DNA of 44,554 nucleotides from an uncultured Porphyromonadaceae bacterium (GCA_900540625.1 UQGP01000019.1:1-44554), one strand, 5' to 3'; shown: positions 23,761 through 33,192, counted from the stretch's first letter. A program made the numbers and translations. The notes: generated by a model not told the origin, from the letters alone.

Positions 23761-23852
23761 TGGGAGGTGACGTAAAGGCTTTATAAGTGGGCGAAAAAGG
23801 GCAAAAAAACGGGATAAAGGGTTAAAAATAGGGCTTTTTGGCGTAAAATTAT

Positions 23853-23881
23853 TTGATATTGTGGGAATTGTTGTATATTTG
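23853..23881 (+). promoter_or_regulatory. promoter of the histone-like gene
   Basis: TTG (23853-23855), an 18-bp spacer and TATATTTG (23874-23881), followed by GCAGCG. It lies 42 bp before the ATG. Confidence 0.7.
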
Positions 23882-23923
23882 CAGCGTAAAAATGATATCC
23901 CTAACCCTCAAAACATCATTACA

Positions 23924-24100
23924 ATGAAAGAAATCATCGAAAAAGTAGCAGCTGCTTACGCTGTATTTTCAAAAGACGCAGGCCTTCAGGCTGAACAAGG
24001 AAACAAAGCTGCCGGCGCACGCGCCCGCAAGGCCTCCCTCGAAATCGAGAAGGCTATGAAGGAATTCCGTAAAGCATCCATCGAAGCTGCCAAGAAATAA
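23924..24100 (+). CDS. histone H1-like DNA-binding protein
   Basis: 58 aa: MKEIIEKVAAAYAVFSKDAG, LQAEQGNKAAGARARKASLE, IEKAMKEFRKASIEAAKK. Lys/Ala-rich helical, matching the Bacteroidetes histone H1/Hc1-like family in length and sequence pattern. It would bind DNA or compact the nucleoid. The ATG at 23924 gives the family start; an upstream in-frame ATG at 23861 lies inside the promoter and is rejected. Monocistronic, with a consensus promoter and a strong terminator, as expected of an abundant protein. Confidence 0.88.
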   Translation: MKEIIEKVAAAYAVFSKDAGLQAEQGNKAAGARARKASLEIEKAMKEFRKASIEAAKK

Positions 24101-24135
24101 GCCTAAGGCAGACAACGAAAAAAAACGCCCTTTAA

Positions 24136-24176
24136 CCGGGACGCATCCGCACGGCGGGTGCGTCCCGTTGTTTTTA
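24136..24176 (+). terminator. terminator of the histone-like gene
   Basis: GGGACGCATCCGC (24138-24150) pairs with GCGGGTGCGTCCC (24154-24166) and is followed by GTTGTTTTT, 36 bp after the stop. Confidence 0.8.
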
Positions 24177-24368
24177 TCGGAGGGGAAGGATATAATAGCA
24201 TTCATAACCAAGTCAGGTAGTGTCATAAGAGTATATAGAGTATTTATGTAATGGTGCAATGTGTTTTGACGCACGCGCCCACCAGCCGAGCAAAGGGGAT
24301 GGACGCGACAGCGGACTATACCGATGATTGGCGCGACATGTTCGTCATCGGCAGTACCGACAGGACAA

Positions 24369-24390
24369 ATGCGGCGTAACTTTGCCGCAT
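24369..24390 (+). promoter_or_regulatory. promoter embedded in a dyad, upstream of the phage-like module
   Basis: ATGCGGC and GCCGCAT arms enclose GTAACTTT, so the TAACTTTG -7 box overlaps a 7-bp-arm palindrome, 123 bp before the 802-aa gene. A repressor site is plausible. The remaining gap 24177-24512 holds nothing else supported. Confidence 0.45.
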
Positions 24391-24512
24391 CAAACACGTG
24401 AAACCACCGAGCCGGCTCCGGCCGACATCAACTATGGCGTGTCATCTGACACCACGCGCCCCGGTGCATACGACCATATCGAAAAACACACCATACCCAA
24501 ATCTTACATACC

Positions 24513-26921
24513 ATGACTATGCTTATCGAAAATCCAAAAAACAAAGGCAAGGCTCAAGCCTTGCAAGTCGTCCAATGCCACAACCTGTGCCCTGCCGACA
24601 CCACCGGCGAAATTCTGTGCCCCACCGGCGTTCCTCGCACCATACTTTCCGGCGGATGGCGTCCTTTGGTCTGCGTGGATACAGCCACAGGCAAGCGTAT
24701 GGCACTGCACCGCGACACCGAGATTGCCGTGGCCACCGTCAATCCTGATGCCGATACAGCGGCAGTCACTCCCGTTGGCAACACCGCCGGGACGCCGCTG
24801 TGCGCCGTCTTCGATGATGGCGGCGACAGCCTCACGGTGATGTCCGCCTCCGGGGCATACGTTGCACAATACGCCGACAGCGGCTGGGAAATGGCGCGTG
24901 CCGACAGCAGCGCATGGCCCGCCATCTCGGTCACCGCCGAGAGCGCCGGGGACATATCCGTAACCCTGCCTACGCGTGTGCTGTCTCAGGAATATACCTC
25001 GGGGATGCCCTTGGCCGCCACCGACCGCAAGGCGCTGGCCGGAGACATCACACGCGCTTACAGCGATGCCCTCGACAGCGCCCAAGCCGCCGGAGCGGCC
25101 ATCGCCCCGTGTCTTGCCCGTTGCCGCCTTCTTGACGCCGCCGGCAACACCTTGTACACTACTCCTCCCGTACTATTGGCCGCCGATACGGCCGACCCAT
25201 TTGCCAATGCCGTTGCCTACGATTGCGCCGACAGCAAGACACTATCGGCTAAGACGCTGACTGTACGCAGCTTTCGTCCGCGCGTAATCGTCGGCGGCAG
25301 TGCCGACGCTCTATGGGCACGCCGCACGGCACGCCTGGTGCTCGAGATGACGGCACCGATGCCTCCGATAGACCTGTCCGCCGTGGATGTGCGTGCATCT
25401 TTCGGGCGTACGCCCGGCACGGGATATGCGCGCGTCAGCATCTGCGGCACCGCCGGGGTGGCTGCGACACGTCCGTCAGCCTCGCGCAGACATATAGCCG
25501 AGGCGTTGGCCCGATTTGACGAGTGCGCACGTGCCATAGCTGCCGTCAGTCGGCCCTTGAGCCAAGGACGATGGAGCCGCACCTTCGACATGGGTGACGG
25601 AACGATATGCACCCCACCCTATGCACCGGCCGCCACCCTGTCAGACGGCTTCGTGGCCGAGATATGTGCCAAAGCCGCCGGAGCAACACTCTGGGGAGGC
25701 ATACACGCCGTGCGCCCCGGGGCTTACAGCCCTGTGACTTACGCCGCCGCTCTTGCCGACAAAGCTTGGAGCGGCCGTGTGCGCGTGTCCTTTGCCGACG
25801 GCCACCGCGATGTGGTATGGCGCGGCAGTGGCACCACGGATGCGCCGACACAGCTATCGCCACTGCTGGTATATCCGCATCCAAGTGCCACTCTAATCCA
25901 AATAGACCTCGACATTGACGGCACCCATTACCACCATACGGCCACGGCGGAAGCCGCCGGCGACGGCGCCTACGCCTTTGCCATTGACAGCACCATGCAA
26001 CCCGTCACGCCCTCGACAGCCGCCGATACGGGCGACGACGCCACGGTCGCCGGCGATGTTGTAGGCCCGGTAGTACGCGGACTATTGGCCGCCACACGCC
26101 CGGGAACACTTGCGCCGGGCAGCACCACGATTCTTCCGGCCGACATACGCACGCTGACGGCGGCTCCGGCCTCGGGCGGCGCTTGGGACTACGGCCGCAG
26201 TCGCTTCTACTGCGGCAGCGGAGACGGCATACGTATGGTCACCGTCGGTGTCGAGGCCAAGTCCATGTCCGCCACCCTCATCAGCAATTCGATACCCGTC
26301 GGTGCGCGATGCATGTGCGCAGGCGACGATGCGGTATACGTCCTGTGTCACGGCCATATCAATATCCTGCGCGGCACTCGCGTCGAGACCGTCACCACCG
26401 ATATACCTATCGGAAGCTCGAAACTACTGTGGCTGCCAAGGCGGCGCGAATTGGCTGTTTTTGCCGCCGACCAAGACACAAATATTTACAGCAGCCGTCA
26501 CGGCTGGGCACGCTACAGTGTGGACAATCCCGGTGTCATCGCAACCCTCGGCGTCACCGGCAACGCCCTGGCAGCCGCCTCCGAAGGACGCATACTGGAC
26601 TACGATGATATGGTAGCGCCGACAGGGAACACGGCAGTGCGCTGGAACGCGCGCACGCCTTTCGGCGCTCGCGCCATCCTGCGCACCCTGACATGGAATA
26701 TCGATGCCGCCGACGTAGACGGCGACCTCACGGCCGAGCGTATGTACCTGTCGCCACGCTATCTATGCATCTGCCGCACCAGCTACACCGGAGCCATGCG
26801 CACTCCGCTGACCGTGCACACCGCAGCACGCCGCATCACCTCGCTATGGCTGGGCATCGATGCCGGCGTCAGCGCCGATGCGCGTATAGCCGCACCTACA
26901 TACACCGCTATCAAGCAATGA
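24513..26921 (+). CDS. large hypothetical protein paired with a terminase
   Basis: 802 aa, Ala/Thr/Asp-rich, GC-rich codons, no signal peptide or membrane segment. The last third (GARCMCAGDDAVYVLCHGHI ... LAVFAADQDTNIYSSRHGWA ... LAAASEGRILDYDD) reads as repeated four-strand blades and suggests a beta-propeller, as in some phage tail or head-completion proteins. The N-terminal half (PADTTGEILCPTGVPRTILS) is beta-rich and unassigned. The terminase gene starts 22 bp downstream, so they form one transcript. A virion-like or DNA-packaging-related role is inferred only from that neighbour. The second Met at 24519 is an alternative start. Confidence 0.75.
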   Translation: MTMLIENPKNKGKAQALQVVQCHNLCPADTTGEILCPTGVPRTILSGGWRPLVCVDTATGKRMALHRDTEIAVATVNPDADTAAVTPVGNTAGTPLCAVFDDGGDSLTVMSASGAYVAQYADSGWEMARADSSAWPAISVTAESAGDISVTLPTRVLSQEYTSGMPLAATDRKALAGDITRAYSDALDSAQAAGAAIAPCLARCRLLDAAGNTLYTTPPVLLAADTADPFANAVAYDCADSKTLSAKTLTVRSFRPRVIVGGSADALWARRTARLVLEMTAPMPPIDLSAVDVRASFGRTPGTGYARVSICGTAGVAATRPSASRRHIAEALARFDECARAIAAVSRPLSQGRWSRTFDMGDGTICTPPYAPAATLSDGFVAEICAKAAGATLWGGIHAVRPGAYSPVTYAAALADKAWSGRVRVSFADGHRDVVWRGSGTTDAPTQLSPLLVYPHPSATLIQIDLDIDGTHYHHTATAEAAGDGAYAFAIDSTMQPVTPSTAADTGDDATVAGDVVGPVVRGLLAATRPGTLAPGSTTILPADIRTLTAAPASGGAWDYGRSRFYCGSGDGIRMVTVGVEAKSMSATLISNSIPVGARCMCAGDDAVYVLCHGHINILRGTRVETVTTDIPIGSSKLLWLPRRRELAVFAADQDTNIYSSRHGWARYSVDNPGVIATLGVTGNALAAASEGRILDYDDMVAPTGNTAVRWNARTPFGARAILRTLTWNIDAADVDGDLTAERMYLSPRYLCICRTSYTGAMRTPLTVHTAARRITSLWLGIDAGVSADARIAAPTYTAIKQ

Positions 26922-26943
26922 AATACGCACACCTTACACAACG

Positions 26944-28842
26944 ATGGAAAACACTGATTATAAAGCGATACTGGCCGAAGATATGGCACGCCGGCAACTG
27001 CGGATACAGGCCGAAGACTTCGACCCCTTGACCGGTCGCGGCAGCAGCGGCAGGCGCAAACGCGTGGTAGCGCCTGCCGGAGCCATAGACCACCGCGCCC
27101 GCCACGCATACGTTCCCTGCGAGATGGACATTGCCCCGGTCAAGTCCAACGCCGAGGCATGGGTCGAGGCGCGATGCCGCTGCGACTTCGAATTTTGGTG
27201 CGCACGATGCGTCACCATACGCCACAAGACCACCGGAATGCTCGAGCCCTTCGTGCTCAACCGCCCCCAACGACGCGTCGCCGCTATTCTCGAAGGCGAT
27301 CGGCGCGCCGGCCGTCCGCTGCGTATGATTCTGCTCAAGGCACGCCAATGGGGCGGCAGCACCTTGGTGCAGATATATATGGCCTGGATACAGATATGCC
27401 TACGCCGCGGCTGGAACTCGCTGATAGCCGCGCATGTCAAGGACACGTCCAAGCTCATCCTGGGCATGTACAGCCTTCTGGCCGAGCATTACCCCGAGAA
27501 TTTGTGGCACGAAGACAAGCCCCTGCGCTTCCTGCCCTACGAGCGCAGCGCCAACACCCGACGCATAGCCGGACGCGACTGCTACGTCGTGGTCACCAGC
27601 GCCGAGAAGCCCGACGCCATGCGCGGCAGCGACATCAAGATGGCCCACCTCTCCGAGATGGCCTATTGGCCCGACAGCGCCAAGCGATCGCCCGTGGCGC
27701 TGATGTGCTCGGTGTGCGGCACCATACCCATCGAACCGCTGACCCTGGTCGTCGTCGAGTCCACGGCCAACGGCACGGGCAATTACTTCTATCATGAATG
27801 GCACCGCTGCGCCGCCGGTCGCGGCGACAAACGCGCCGTCTTTGTGCCGTGGTACGAAATCGGCATCTACCGCGACCACAGGCCCTTGGACACCGAGGCT
27901 CGAGTGGCCGAGTTGTGGGAGTCGTTGACCGATGAGGAACGCAATCTCTGGCTCACGCCTCAGGGAGACGACGGCATCCGACTGTGCCTCGACCAAGTGG
28001 CGTGGTATCACGCCAAAGCACTCGAGATGCAGGACGCCCGAGCGCTCAAGGCCGAATATCCGACCACGGCCGATGAAGCCTTTCGCAACACCGGAGCCAA
28101 CGTCTTTGACATCCGATGGACCGAGCGTCTGCGACGCCGCTGTCGTGCGCCGCTGCGCACCTGCGCCGTCGATTGGCGTTCCGGACAATGGAGCGATGAC
28201 AGCCGCGGAGCATTGCGCCTATGGGAGGAGCCGGCGTCCGGACATACGTACGTGGCAGCCGTCGACGTCGGCGGTCGCAGCCCGGGGGCGGATTTCTCGG
28301 TAGTGACCGTGCTGCGACATACCTACATCGGCACACGTGTCTGCGCTCGGTGGCGCGGACATATCGACCATGATCGGTTAGCGTCCATAGCTATGCACTT
28401 GGCCCGGGCCTACAATTACGCCCTACTGGTGGTCGAGAGCAATACGCTGGAAAGCAGCGACAGCTTCCCCGTGCTCGAGCGTCTGGCACGTGACTACCCC
28501 GTACTATATCGACGTCGGGCAGTCGGCACCATAGACGATGCACCCGGACGGCGCGTCGGGTTTCATACCAACCGCAACACCAAGCCGCTGGTGATAGACA
28601 CCCTTGTGGCGGCCGTGCGCGACGGCACACTTGACGAGCCGGACACCGAAGCCGTGGACGAGCTGGCATCGTATATGCGACGCGACGACGGCAGCTACGG
28701 TGCCGTGCGCGGTCGCCATGACGATATCCTGATGACCGACGCACTGGCGCTATATGTCCTCGAAAGCGAAAGCGGCGACATTGTGAACGATGCCGCCGCC
28801 GAAGACTTGCACAAAATGATGGAACGTCGCGACTACTTGTGA
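26944..28842 (+). CDS. phage-type large terminase (packaging ATPase/nuclease)
   Basis: 632 aa, the usual size. The ATPase domain has an atypical Walker A, KARQWGGST (132-140), Walker B MAHLSEMAYW with the S-E pair at 237-238, and the coupling motif VVVESTANG (269-277). The RNase H-like nuclease has YVAAVDVGG (D441), ALLVVESNT (E498) and GRHDDILMTDA (D593, D594, D599). All catalytic positions look intact. Terminases pump DNA into proheads and cut it, but no portal, capsid, protease, small terminase or integrase gene lies nearby. It is encoded with the 802-aa protein, and its last 10 bp overlap the convergent SanA-like gene. Confidence 0.9.
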   Translation: MENTDYKAILAEDMARRQLRIQAEDFDPLTGRGSSGRRKRVVAPAGAIDHRARHAYVPCEMDIAPVKSNAEAWVEARCRCDFEFWCARCVTIRHKTTGMLEPFVLNRPQRRVAAILEGDRRAGRPLRMILLKARQWGGSTLVQIYMAWIQICLRRGWNSLIAAHVKDTSKLILGMYSLLAEHYPENLWHEDKPLRFLPYERSANTRRIAGRDCYVVVTSAEKPDAMRGSDIKMAHLSEMAYWPDSAKRSPVALMCSVCGTIPIEPLTLVVVESTANGTGNYFYHEWHRCAAGRGDKRAVFVPWYEIGIYRDHRPLDTEARVAELWESLTDEERNLWLTPQGDDGIRLCLDQVAWYHAKALEMQDARALKAEYPTTADEAFRNTGANVFDIRWTERLRRRCRAPLRTCAVDWRSGQWSDDSRGALRLWEEPASGHTYVAAVDVGGRSPGADFSVVTVLRHTYIGTRVCARWRGHIDHDRLASIAMHLARAYNYALLVVESNTLESSDSFPVLERLARDYPVLYRRRAVGTIDDAPGRRVGFHTNRNTKPLVIDTLVAAVRDGTLDEPDTEAVDELASYMRRDDGSYGAVRGRHDDILMTDALALYVLESESGDIVNDAAAEDLHKMMERRDYL

Positions 28843-29507
28843 TCGGGCGTGGACACAAACTGCGGCTCATTGCCGAACCACATGTCTATGAACAGCTTGA
28901 CGCGTGCCATAGTCTCGCGCAGCGTATTGCGCACGACGTTGCCGGCCTCCGGGCTGGGCGCGGCATTATATCCCACGGCATACAGGCCGTACCGGTCGGC
29001 CTGACGGATGGCTCGGCGATTGTGGTAGTCTTGCGAAACAATCACCACCGAATCAAGGCCGTAGACTTTGCAAGCCTTCGCCACGGAATAAAGCGTGCGC
29101 GTGCCCTCGTAGTCGAGTATGATGTGTGTCGAATCCACACCGGCGGCTATGAGGGCGCGTTGCATCTGCCGCGGCTCGTCACAGCCGTAAAGCACGGCAT
29201 TGCCTTCCGCATCACGACGATAGTCCCCACCGGAGGCAATGATATACCGTACCTTGCACGCATGATACAGCTCGGCAGCAGCCTTGATACGGTTGTCGAA
29301 ATTGATATTGTGCGTGCCCCTCGGCGTCACCGGCGATGTGCCGAGCAACAGCCCGTAGCGCATGGCCGGAACTTGGCTGACGTCATCATAGACTCGTCCC
29401 GAGGCATTGACATCCACAGCCACCCAGCACGCGCCGATGATCGACGCCGCCACCGCCACCGCGATGCCGGCGTACAAGGATATACGCTTGATCTTATGAG
29501 ACAACAT
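28833..29507 (-). CDS. SanA/YdcF-like DUF218 membrane protein
   Basis: 224 aa. One N-terminal transmembrane helix (about 11-30) precedes a DUF218 domain: LLLGTSPVTPRG, FDNRIKAAAELYHACKVRYI, IASGGDYRRDA, GCDEPRQMQRALIAAGVDST, SVVIVSQDYHNRRAIRQADR. The family is linked to envelope barrier function (SanA, vancomycin resistance at high temperature) and to ElyC/YdcF; the biochemical activity is not settled. Convergent with the terminase gene, 10-bp overlap. Confidence 0.88.
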   Translation of the reverse strand: MLSHKIKRISLYAGIAVAVAASIIGACWVAVDVNASGRVYDDVSQVPAMRYGLLLGTSPVTPRGTHNINFDNRIKAAAELYHACKVRYIIASGGDYRRDAEGNAVLYGCDEPRQMQRALIAAGVDSTHIILDYEGTRTLYSVAKACKVYGLDSVVIVSQDYHNRRAIRQADRYGLYAVGYNAAPSPEAGNVVRNTLRETMARVKLFIDMWFGNEPQFVSTPDHK

Positions 29508-29564
29508 CGGATATAGAATTGAACTTTAGCGCATAAACAAACTAAGGGCAAGTCAAAAAATGGC

Positions 29565-29616
29565 TGTCCTTTATTTTAGGACAGAATTGATTATTTCTGT
29601 CCTAAAATAAAGGACA
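29565..29616. terminator. 22-bp perfect inverted repeat, nested palindrome
   Basis: Arms 29565-29586 and 29595-29616 are exact complements with an 8-nt spacer. Each arm also contains TGTCCT ... AGGACA, so each can fold on itself. It lies 8 bp after the 458-aa gene stop; on the minus strand a T6 tract follows, so it can terminate that gene. It could equally be a small mobile repeat. Confidence 0.65.
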
Positions 29617-29623
29617 CGGTGGA

Positions 29624-31000
29624 TTATTTTTCTCTATGTATGCTTTCGTACAGTGTCTTGAATTCATCAGGCGAGATTTCCATGGTAGCGGTATATTTGC
29701 CGTTTTCGGAAGTGAAAATCATTCGGAATCCATAGTCGGCAGATATGATTGCTTTGAATAATCTTGACGCAATTGGTTCTGACATAAGCCCCTCAACAAA
29801 CTCATGTTTGTTTTCTCGTTGTGCATAAGCAGCCTTGAGCGCCTCCCATACATCATTGTGCTCAGGTGCAATTGAAGAACCATACTTTATCACACAAACA
29901 TACATATTGTCCTCTGTCTTTTCAGATAACATCGTGGTTTGAGAGTCAATATCATACGGGCAAAACTCATTATCCTTATATGTCATAACTTCGATCAACC
30001 GGGCGCTTAATTCCTTCTCGCTCAGCTCGCTGCCGACTATTGAATCGAAATCTTTCGGAGTTAGCTTTATCATTATGCTTTGATTGTTATTTGAACTTGT
30101 CACTGTAATACGCAGAGAAGCTCTTGCATCTGAAAAAGTTTTTGCGAAAGTCTTATCATTTAAGGCATCATAAGTATACGCCAGCACAACACTCTCTTTT
30201 ACTAATTCCTTGATTCTTTTTGTGTTTTTGATAGGTTCCGGTGTACTAATCCGTATCAGAGCTATATTATTGTCCTCATTATAGTCCACCGACATTATAT
30301 CCAGACCACCCATGCTCGTCGGGCATTGCTTCTTCAGTTTCGCGATTTCGGACTTGAGCTTTTTCACGGCCTTGGCATCGGGCGTTTTTTCGGCATATTC
30401 GATGGTGTCGGTCGTTCGGTAAGACTGGATGGCTATAGCTACAAAGGGAACGACAAAGACCACGAGTATCGCGAGCCAGTCCCAGACGAATGCACGGCGC
30501 ATATTGCGTGGGAAACGTGCCTCGACGGCGTGGCTCTTATTCTTATATAGATAGAACAGCCATGCGGCGGAGAAGACGGCACCCACGGCGGTGGACGTTT
30601 CCAGACCGGCGCCAACAGGCATAACAAGAGCCCCTTGCAAAATCAAACAGACATTGGTCAGTAGCGAGACCCATATGTACGTCTTGGCCAGGAATATCGC
30701 GTTGCGCATACGCTTGTACGCAGCCACAATGGTATAGACGGCAAAGGCCAGGTTGATCCAAACGTTATAACGAATGATCGGCGTAACACCGGGCTCTTTG
30801 AGGCTGAGCAAACTCAAAAGCGCGCCCAATCCGATGCAAACGTACATAAACAGCATCCAGCCCGAGATGCTGTCATCCTCCAACGACTCCGGGTCGCGTT
30901 CGGCCAACGGCGGGATGGTAAACAGATTGTTCTCGGTTTCGGCGGCCTTGCCTTGCGGTTCGGTCGCAGGTTGTTCTAAGTCAGAATTGTAATCTTCCAT
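29624..31000 (-). CDS. DUF2569-like membrane protein with large soluble domain
   Basis: 458 aa. After an acidic N-terminus, four transmembrane helices span about residues 47-165 (ISGWMLFMYVCIGLGALLSL; WINLAFAVYTIVAAY; IWVSLLTNVCLILQGALVMP; AVGAVFSAAWLFYLYKN), a pattern like DUF2569. A fifth helix follows (WLAILVVFVVPFVAIAIQSY), then about 250 residues of extracytoplasmic or cytosolic alpha/beta domain with no family I recognise. Its stop is followed directly by the 22-bp palindrome. It may share transcripts with the M50 protease gene upstream (44-bp gap). Confidence 0.75.
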   Translation of the reverse strand: MEDYNSDLEQPATEPQGKAAETENNLFTIPPLAERDPESLEDDSISGWMLFMYVCIGLGALLSLLSLKEPGVTPIIRYNVWINLAFAVYTIVAAYKRMRNAIFLAKTYIWVSLLTNVCLILQGALVMPVGAGLETSTAVGAVFSAAWLFYLYKNKSHAVEARFPRNMRRAFVWDWLAILVVFVVPFVAIAIQSYRTTDTIEYAEKTPDAKAVKKLKSEIAKLKKQCPTSMGGLDIMSVDYNEDNNIALIRISTPEPIKNTKRIKELVKESVVLAYTYDALNDKTFAKTFSDARASLRITVTSSNNNQSIMIKLTPKDFDSIVGSELSEKELSARLIEVMTYKDNEFCPYDIDSQTTMLSEKTEDNMYVCVIKYGSSIAPEHNDVWEALKAAYAQRENKHEFVEGLMSEPIASRLFKAIISADYGFRMIFTSENGKYTATMEISPDEFKTLYESIHREK

Positions 31001-31044
31001 AATGATTGCTGTTTATTATTAGTGATTTACCATATAGTCAACAT

Positions 31045-31929
31045 TTACGCTATCCACGAGATGACGAGGTAAACTATCCATAGAAAGACGAGAAATCCAC
31101 CGACGATGTCGATGTTGCGACGAAGGCGTTCCGAGGGGGCGCGACGCGTGACTATCTCGGCAAGGTTGAGAAGCATGCGCGATCCGTCCAGCCCCGGGAT
31201 GGGCAGCGCATTACCCACAGCCAGGATTATGGACAGGAGTCCGGTGAAGTACACTATACCGTGCATCTTGCAGACAATCAACGGCGCGGCCTCAAAGCCG
31301 CCGCCCACGCCGAAAATGGCCAGCGGGTGCGCCAAAAAGAATGACAGCGCATCCCAGCATTGAGTCAAGCCTCCGCCTATAGCGGCAAGCAGATATGTCG
31401 AGTCGGCATTATACATCCAGACGTAATTGGCTACGACAAAGGCCAGCAGTCCGAACAAGACGTTGGCCATCACGCCGCCGCTATGAACCAGCAGCCGTTG
31501 CCACGCCGGCTTGGAGCGCAATTCCCACGGCAGAGGCTCGTGTCCGTCCACGCCGTAGCTGTCAGCCATGCGCACATAGGCCATCACCGGCAGCCATCCG
31601 AGTCCGAAGGCGGTATTGCGCCACGACGTGGGCGATACTTCGCCCTTGGGGCGCGGTAAAGGGATACGTATCAGGCAACTGCTGCGCTGCTCGACCCGGT
31701 TTTCGTTTACGTCAGCATCTCCCTCGGAGTCATTACTGTCGTCAGACGTAGCCTCAACATCGAGTATACACAAACATCCCTGCTTGGGATAATAACGCAA
31801 CAGCGCCGCTATAGGGGCCATAAACACCTGAAAAGAATATACAAGTACGCCGAAAGCTTTGGCAAAACAGAAGTGGCCGCACTCGTGTACAGCCATACAA
31901 AAACCGAGTATTATAAGATATTCAATCAT
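31045..31929 (-). CDS. M50 family (site-2-type) membrane metalloprotease
   Basis: 294 aa. HECGH (15-19) in the first helix is the zinc-binding HExxH, and LPIPGLDGSRMLLNL (from about 243) is the NPxPxLDG-type second motif. Further helices (about 145-165, 200-215, 228-245, 272-292) fit the site-2 protease fold. There is no PDZ domain, unlike RseP; instead a charged insert lies at about 57-95 (DVEATSDDSNDSEGDADVNE). It probably cuts within membrane proteins; the substrate is unknown. Confidence 0.85.
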   Translation of the reverse strand: MIEYLIILGFCMAVHECGHFCFAKAFGVLVYSFQVFMAPIAALLRYYPKQGCLCILDVEATSDDSNDSEGDADVNENRVEQRSSCLIRIPLPRPKGEVSPTSWRNTAFGLGWLPVMAYVRMADSYGVDGHEPLPWELRSKPAWQRLLVHSGGVMANVLFGLLAFVVANYVWMYNADSTYLLAAIGGGLTQCWDALSFFLAHPLAIFGVGGGFEAAPLIVCKMHGIVYFTGLLSIILAVGNALPIPGLDGSRMLLNLAEIVTRRAPSERLRRNIDIVGGFLVFLWIVYLVISWIA

Positions 31930-31992
31930 TGATATCGGATGTTATTTGGAGAAGTGAATTACTGAAAATATTTATATTAGTGTCGCTCCGAA

Positions 31993-32313
31993 CTACTTCA
32001 GTGCTACATAACAGAAAGTAACGGCATAAAACAAGATTGTGGTGCCGATAATACCCAATCCGACATAAAATAATATTCGGCCTAACTTGTGTTTCCTATC
32101 CTCATATTTGGCCCCGTTCCGAATGCTACAGCCGGAAATTATCAGCAACCGAGACGAGCATATCAGCACCGCAGTCCATAACAACGGAATGAGGATATAC
32201 AATACGATGCACATTGTGCCATAAGTTATGCCAAGAGTGTCAGATATGACAGACGTATATCGGATGCAGGCATCGTTCAGCATGTCAAAATTATTAATTG
32301 CGTTATATATCAT
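31993..32313 (-). CDS. small membrane protein
   Basis: 106 aa with two clear transmembrane helices (TMCIVLYILIPLLWTAVLIC and ILFYVGLGIIGTTILFYAVT), separated by a basic loop (NGAKYEDRKHKLGR). No family recognised. It lies 63 bp upstream of the M50 protease gene on the same strand and could be its partner or substrate; that is inference. Confidence 0.6.
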   Translation of the reverse strand: MIYNAINNFDMLNDACIRYTSVISDTLGITYGTMCIVLYILIPLLWTAVLICSSRLLIISGCSIRNGAKYEDRKHKLGRILFYVGLGIIGTTILFYAVTFCYVALK

Positions 32314-32552
32314 ATCTGTATGTATTATTCATTTGAATAGTATTGTACTCTTTGTATATATACCGCGAAGCATACAAAAGTAAATATGAAAAACAAAAAA
32401 TTATTTCTCATGCTTTTTTTGGCGTCCTTCCGGTGTGTCACACAACCTGCCACCACATCGTTTGGCACTATTTTTGTATCAATATATGCCGTGTCATACA
32501 ATGACACAGACAACAACAGAAATAGAAACAAACAACTAAAACACATACAATT

Positions 32553-32873
32553 ATGAAAAAGATGCTTTATGTAGCTGCCGCTTTTGCAGCACTGAGTCTC
32601 GCCGCTTGCGGCAATGGTAAAACAGACGCCAACGCTACCGACAGCACAGCTGCCGACACAACAGCAACCGTAGAGGCCGCTCCCGAAGCAGCCGTAGAAG
32701 CTGCCACCACTGTAGACACCAATGTTGCCGCAGCCGAACAGGAAGTCTCCAACAAGGCCTCCGAAGCCATCAACAATGCCGCCGAAAAAGTTCAGAAAGC
32801 TTCCAAGGACGTCAAGGCCGTCAAGAACGCTGCCGAGAACCTGAAGAACGCCGCTGAAGCCTTTGGCAAATAA
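32553..32873 (+). CDS. small Ala-rich lipoprotein
   Basis: 106 aa. Lipobox LAAC (SLAACGNGK) ends the signal peptide. The mature part is a Thr/Ala/Asp-rich low-complexity linker, then a charged amphipathic helix (EQEVSNKASEAINNAAEKVQ, KASKDVKAVKNAAENLKNAA), likely coiled coil. Probably an abundant envelope lipoprotein. Monocistronic, with a strong terminator. A longer minus-strand ORF over the same bases is only an antisense shadow. Confidence 0.8.
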   Translation: MKKMLYVAAAFAALSLAACGNGKTDANATDSTAADTTATVEAAPEAAVEAATTVDTNVAAAEQEVSNKASEAINNAAEKVQKASKDVKAVKNAAENLKNAAEAFGK

Positions 32874-32896
32874 TATCAGCAAGCATACACGCATAA

Positions 32897-32940
32897 GCAC
32901 CGCCCGTCGGAACACCTCCGGCAGGCGGCGCTTTTTTTTT
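32897..32940 (+). terminator. terminator of the small lipoprotein gene
   Basis: GCACCGCCCGTCGGA pairs with TCCGGCAGGCGGCGC (with bulges), followed by a run of nine T (32932-32940). Confidence 0.85.
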
Positions 32941-33074
32941 GTGTATATGTCAGGGCCGCGAAAGACCGCTCGCAGTCGTTGTTCGGATGACATTCTGACA
33001 CGTCGAACAGCGTATTTTTAGCCGGCAGACAATATTCTTAACTAATTTTTCACTGCCGACACGGAAAAAGTTTG

Positions 33075-33082
33075 TATATTTG
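33075..33082 (+). promoter_or_regulatory. -7 box of mdh
   Basis: TATATTTG, followed by CCGTGC, 110 bp upstream of the mdh start. The intervening leader (33083-33192) has GC-rich segments (GCGCCGGCTGCGGCC) but no structure I can assign. Confidence 0.55.
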
Positions 33083-33192
33083 CCGTGCAAATGCGCCGGC
33101 TGCGGCCATCGGCGGCAACATCGAGCGCATAGGTCTGAAGACCACATACATACACAAGCACAAACATATTACCCAATATAAAATTTACAATT

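Noticed and set aside
27400..28188. 262-aa minus-strand ORF
   Set aside because: Antisense to the terminase catalytic region, with no domain of its own.
24513..28842. A complete prophage
   Set aside because: Only the terminase and one neighbour are present; no integrase, capsid, portal, tail or lysis genes and no attachment-site repeats were seen.
32325..32993. 222-aa minus-strand ORF
   Set aside because: Antisense to a lipoprotein gene with signal peptide and terminator; its Gly/Cys-rich sequence is the mirror of an Ala-rich gene.
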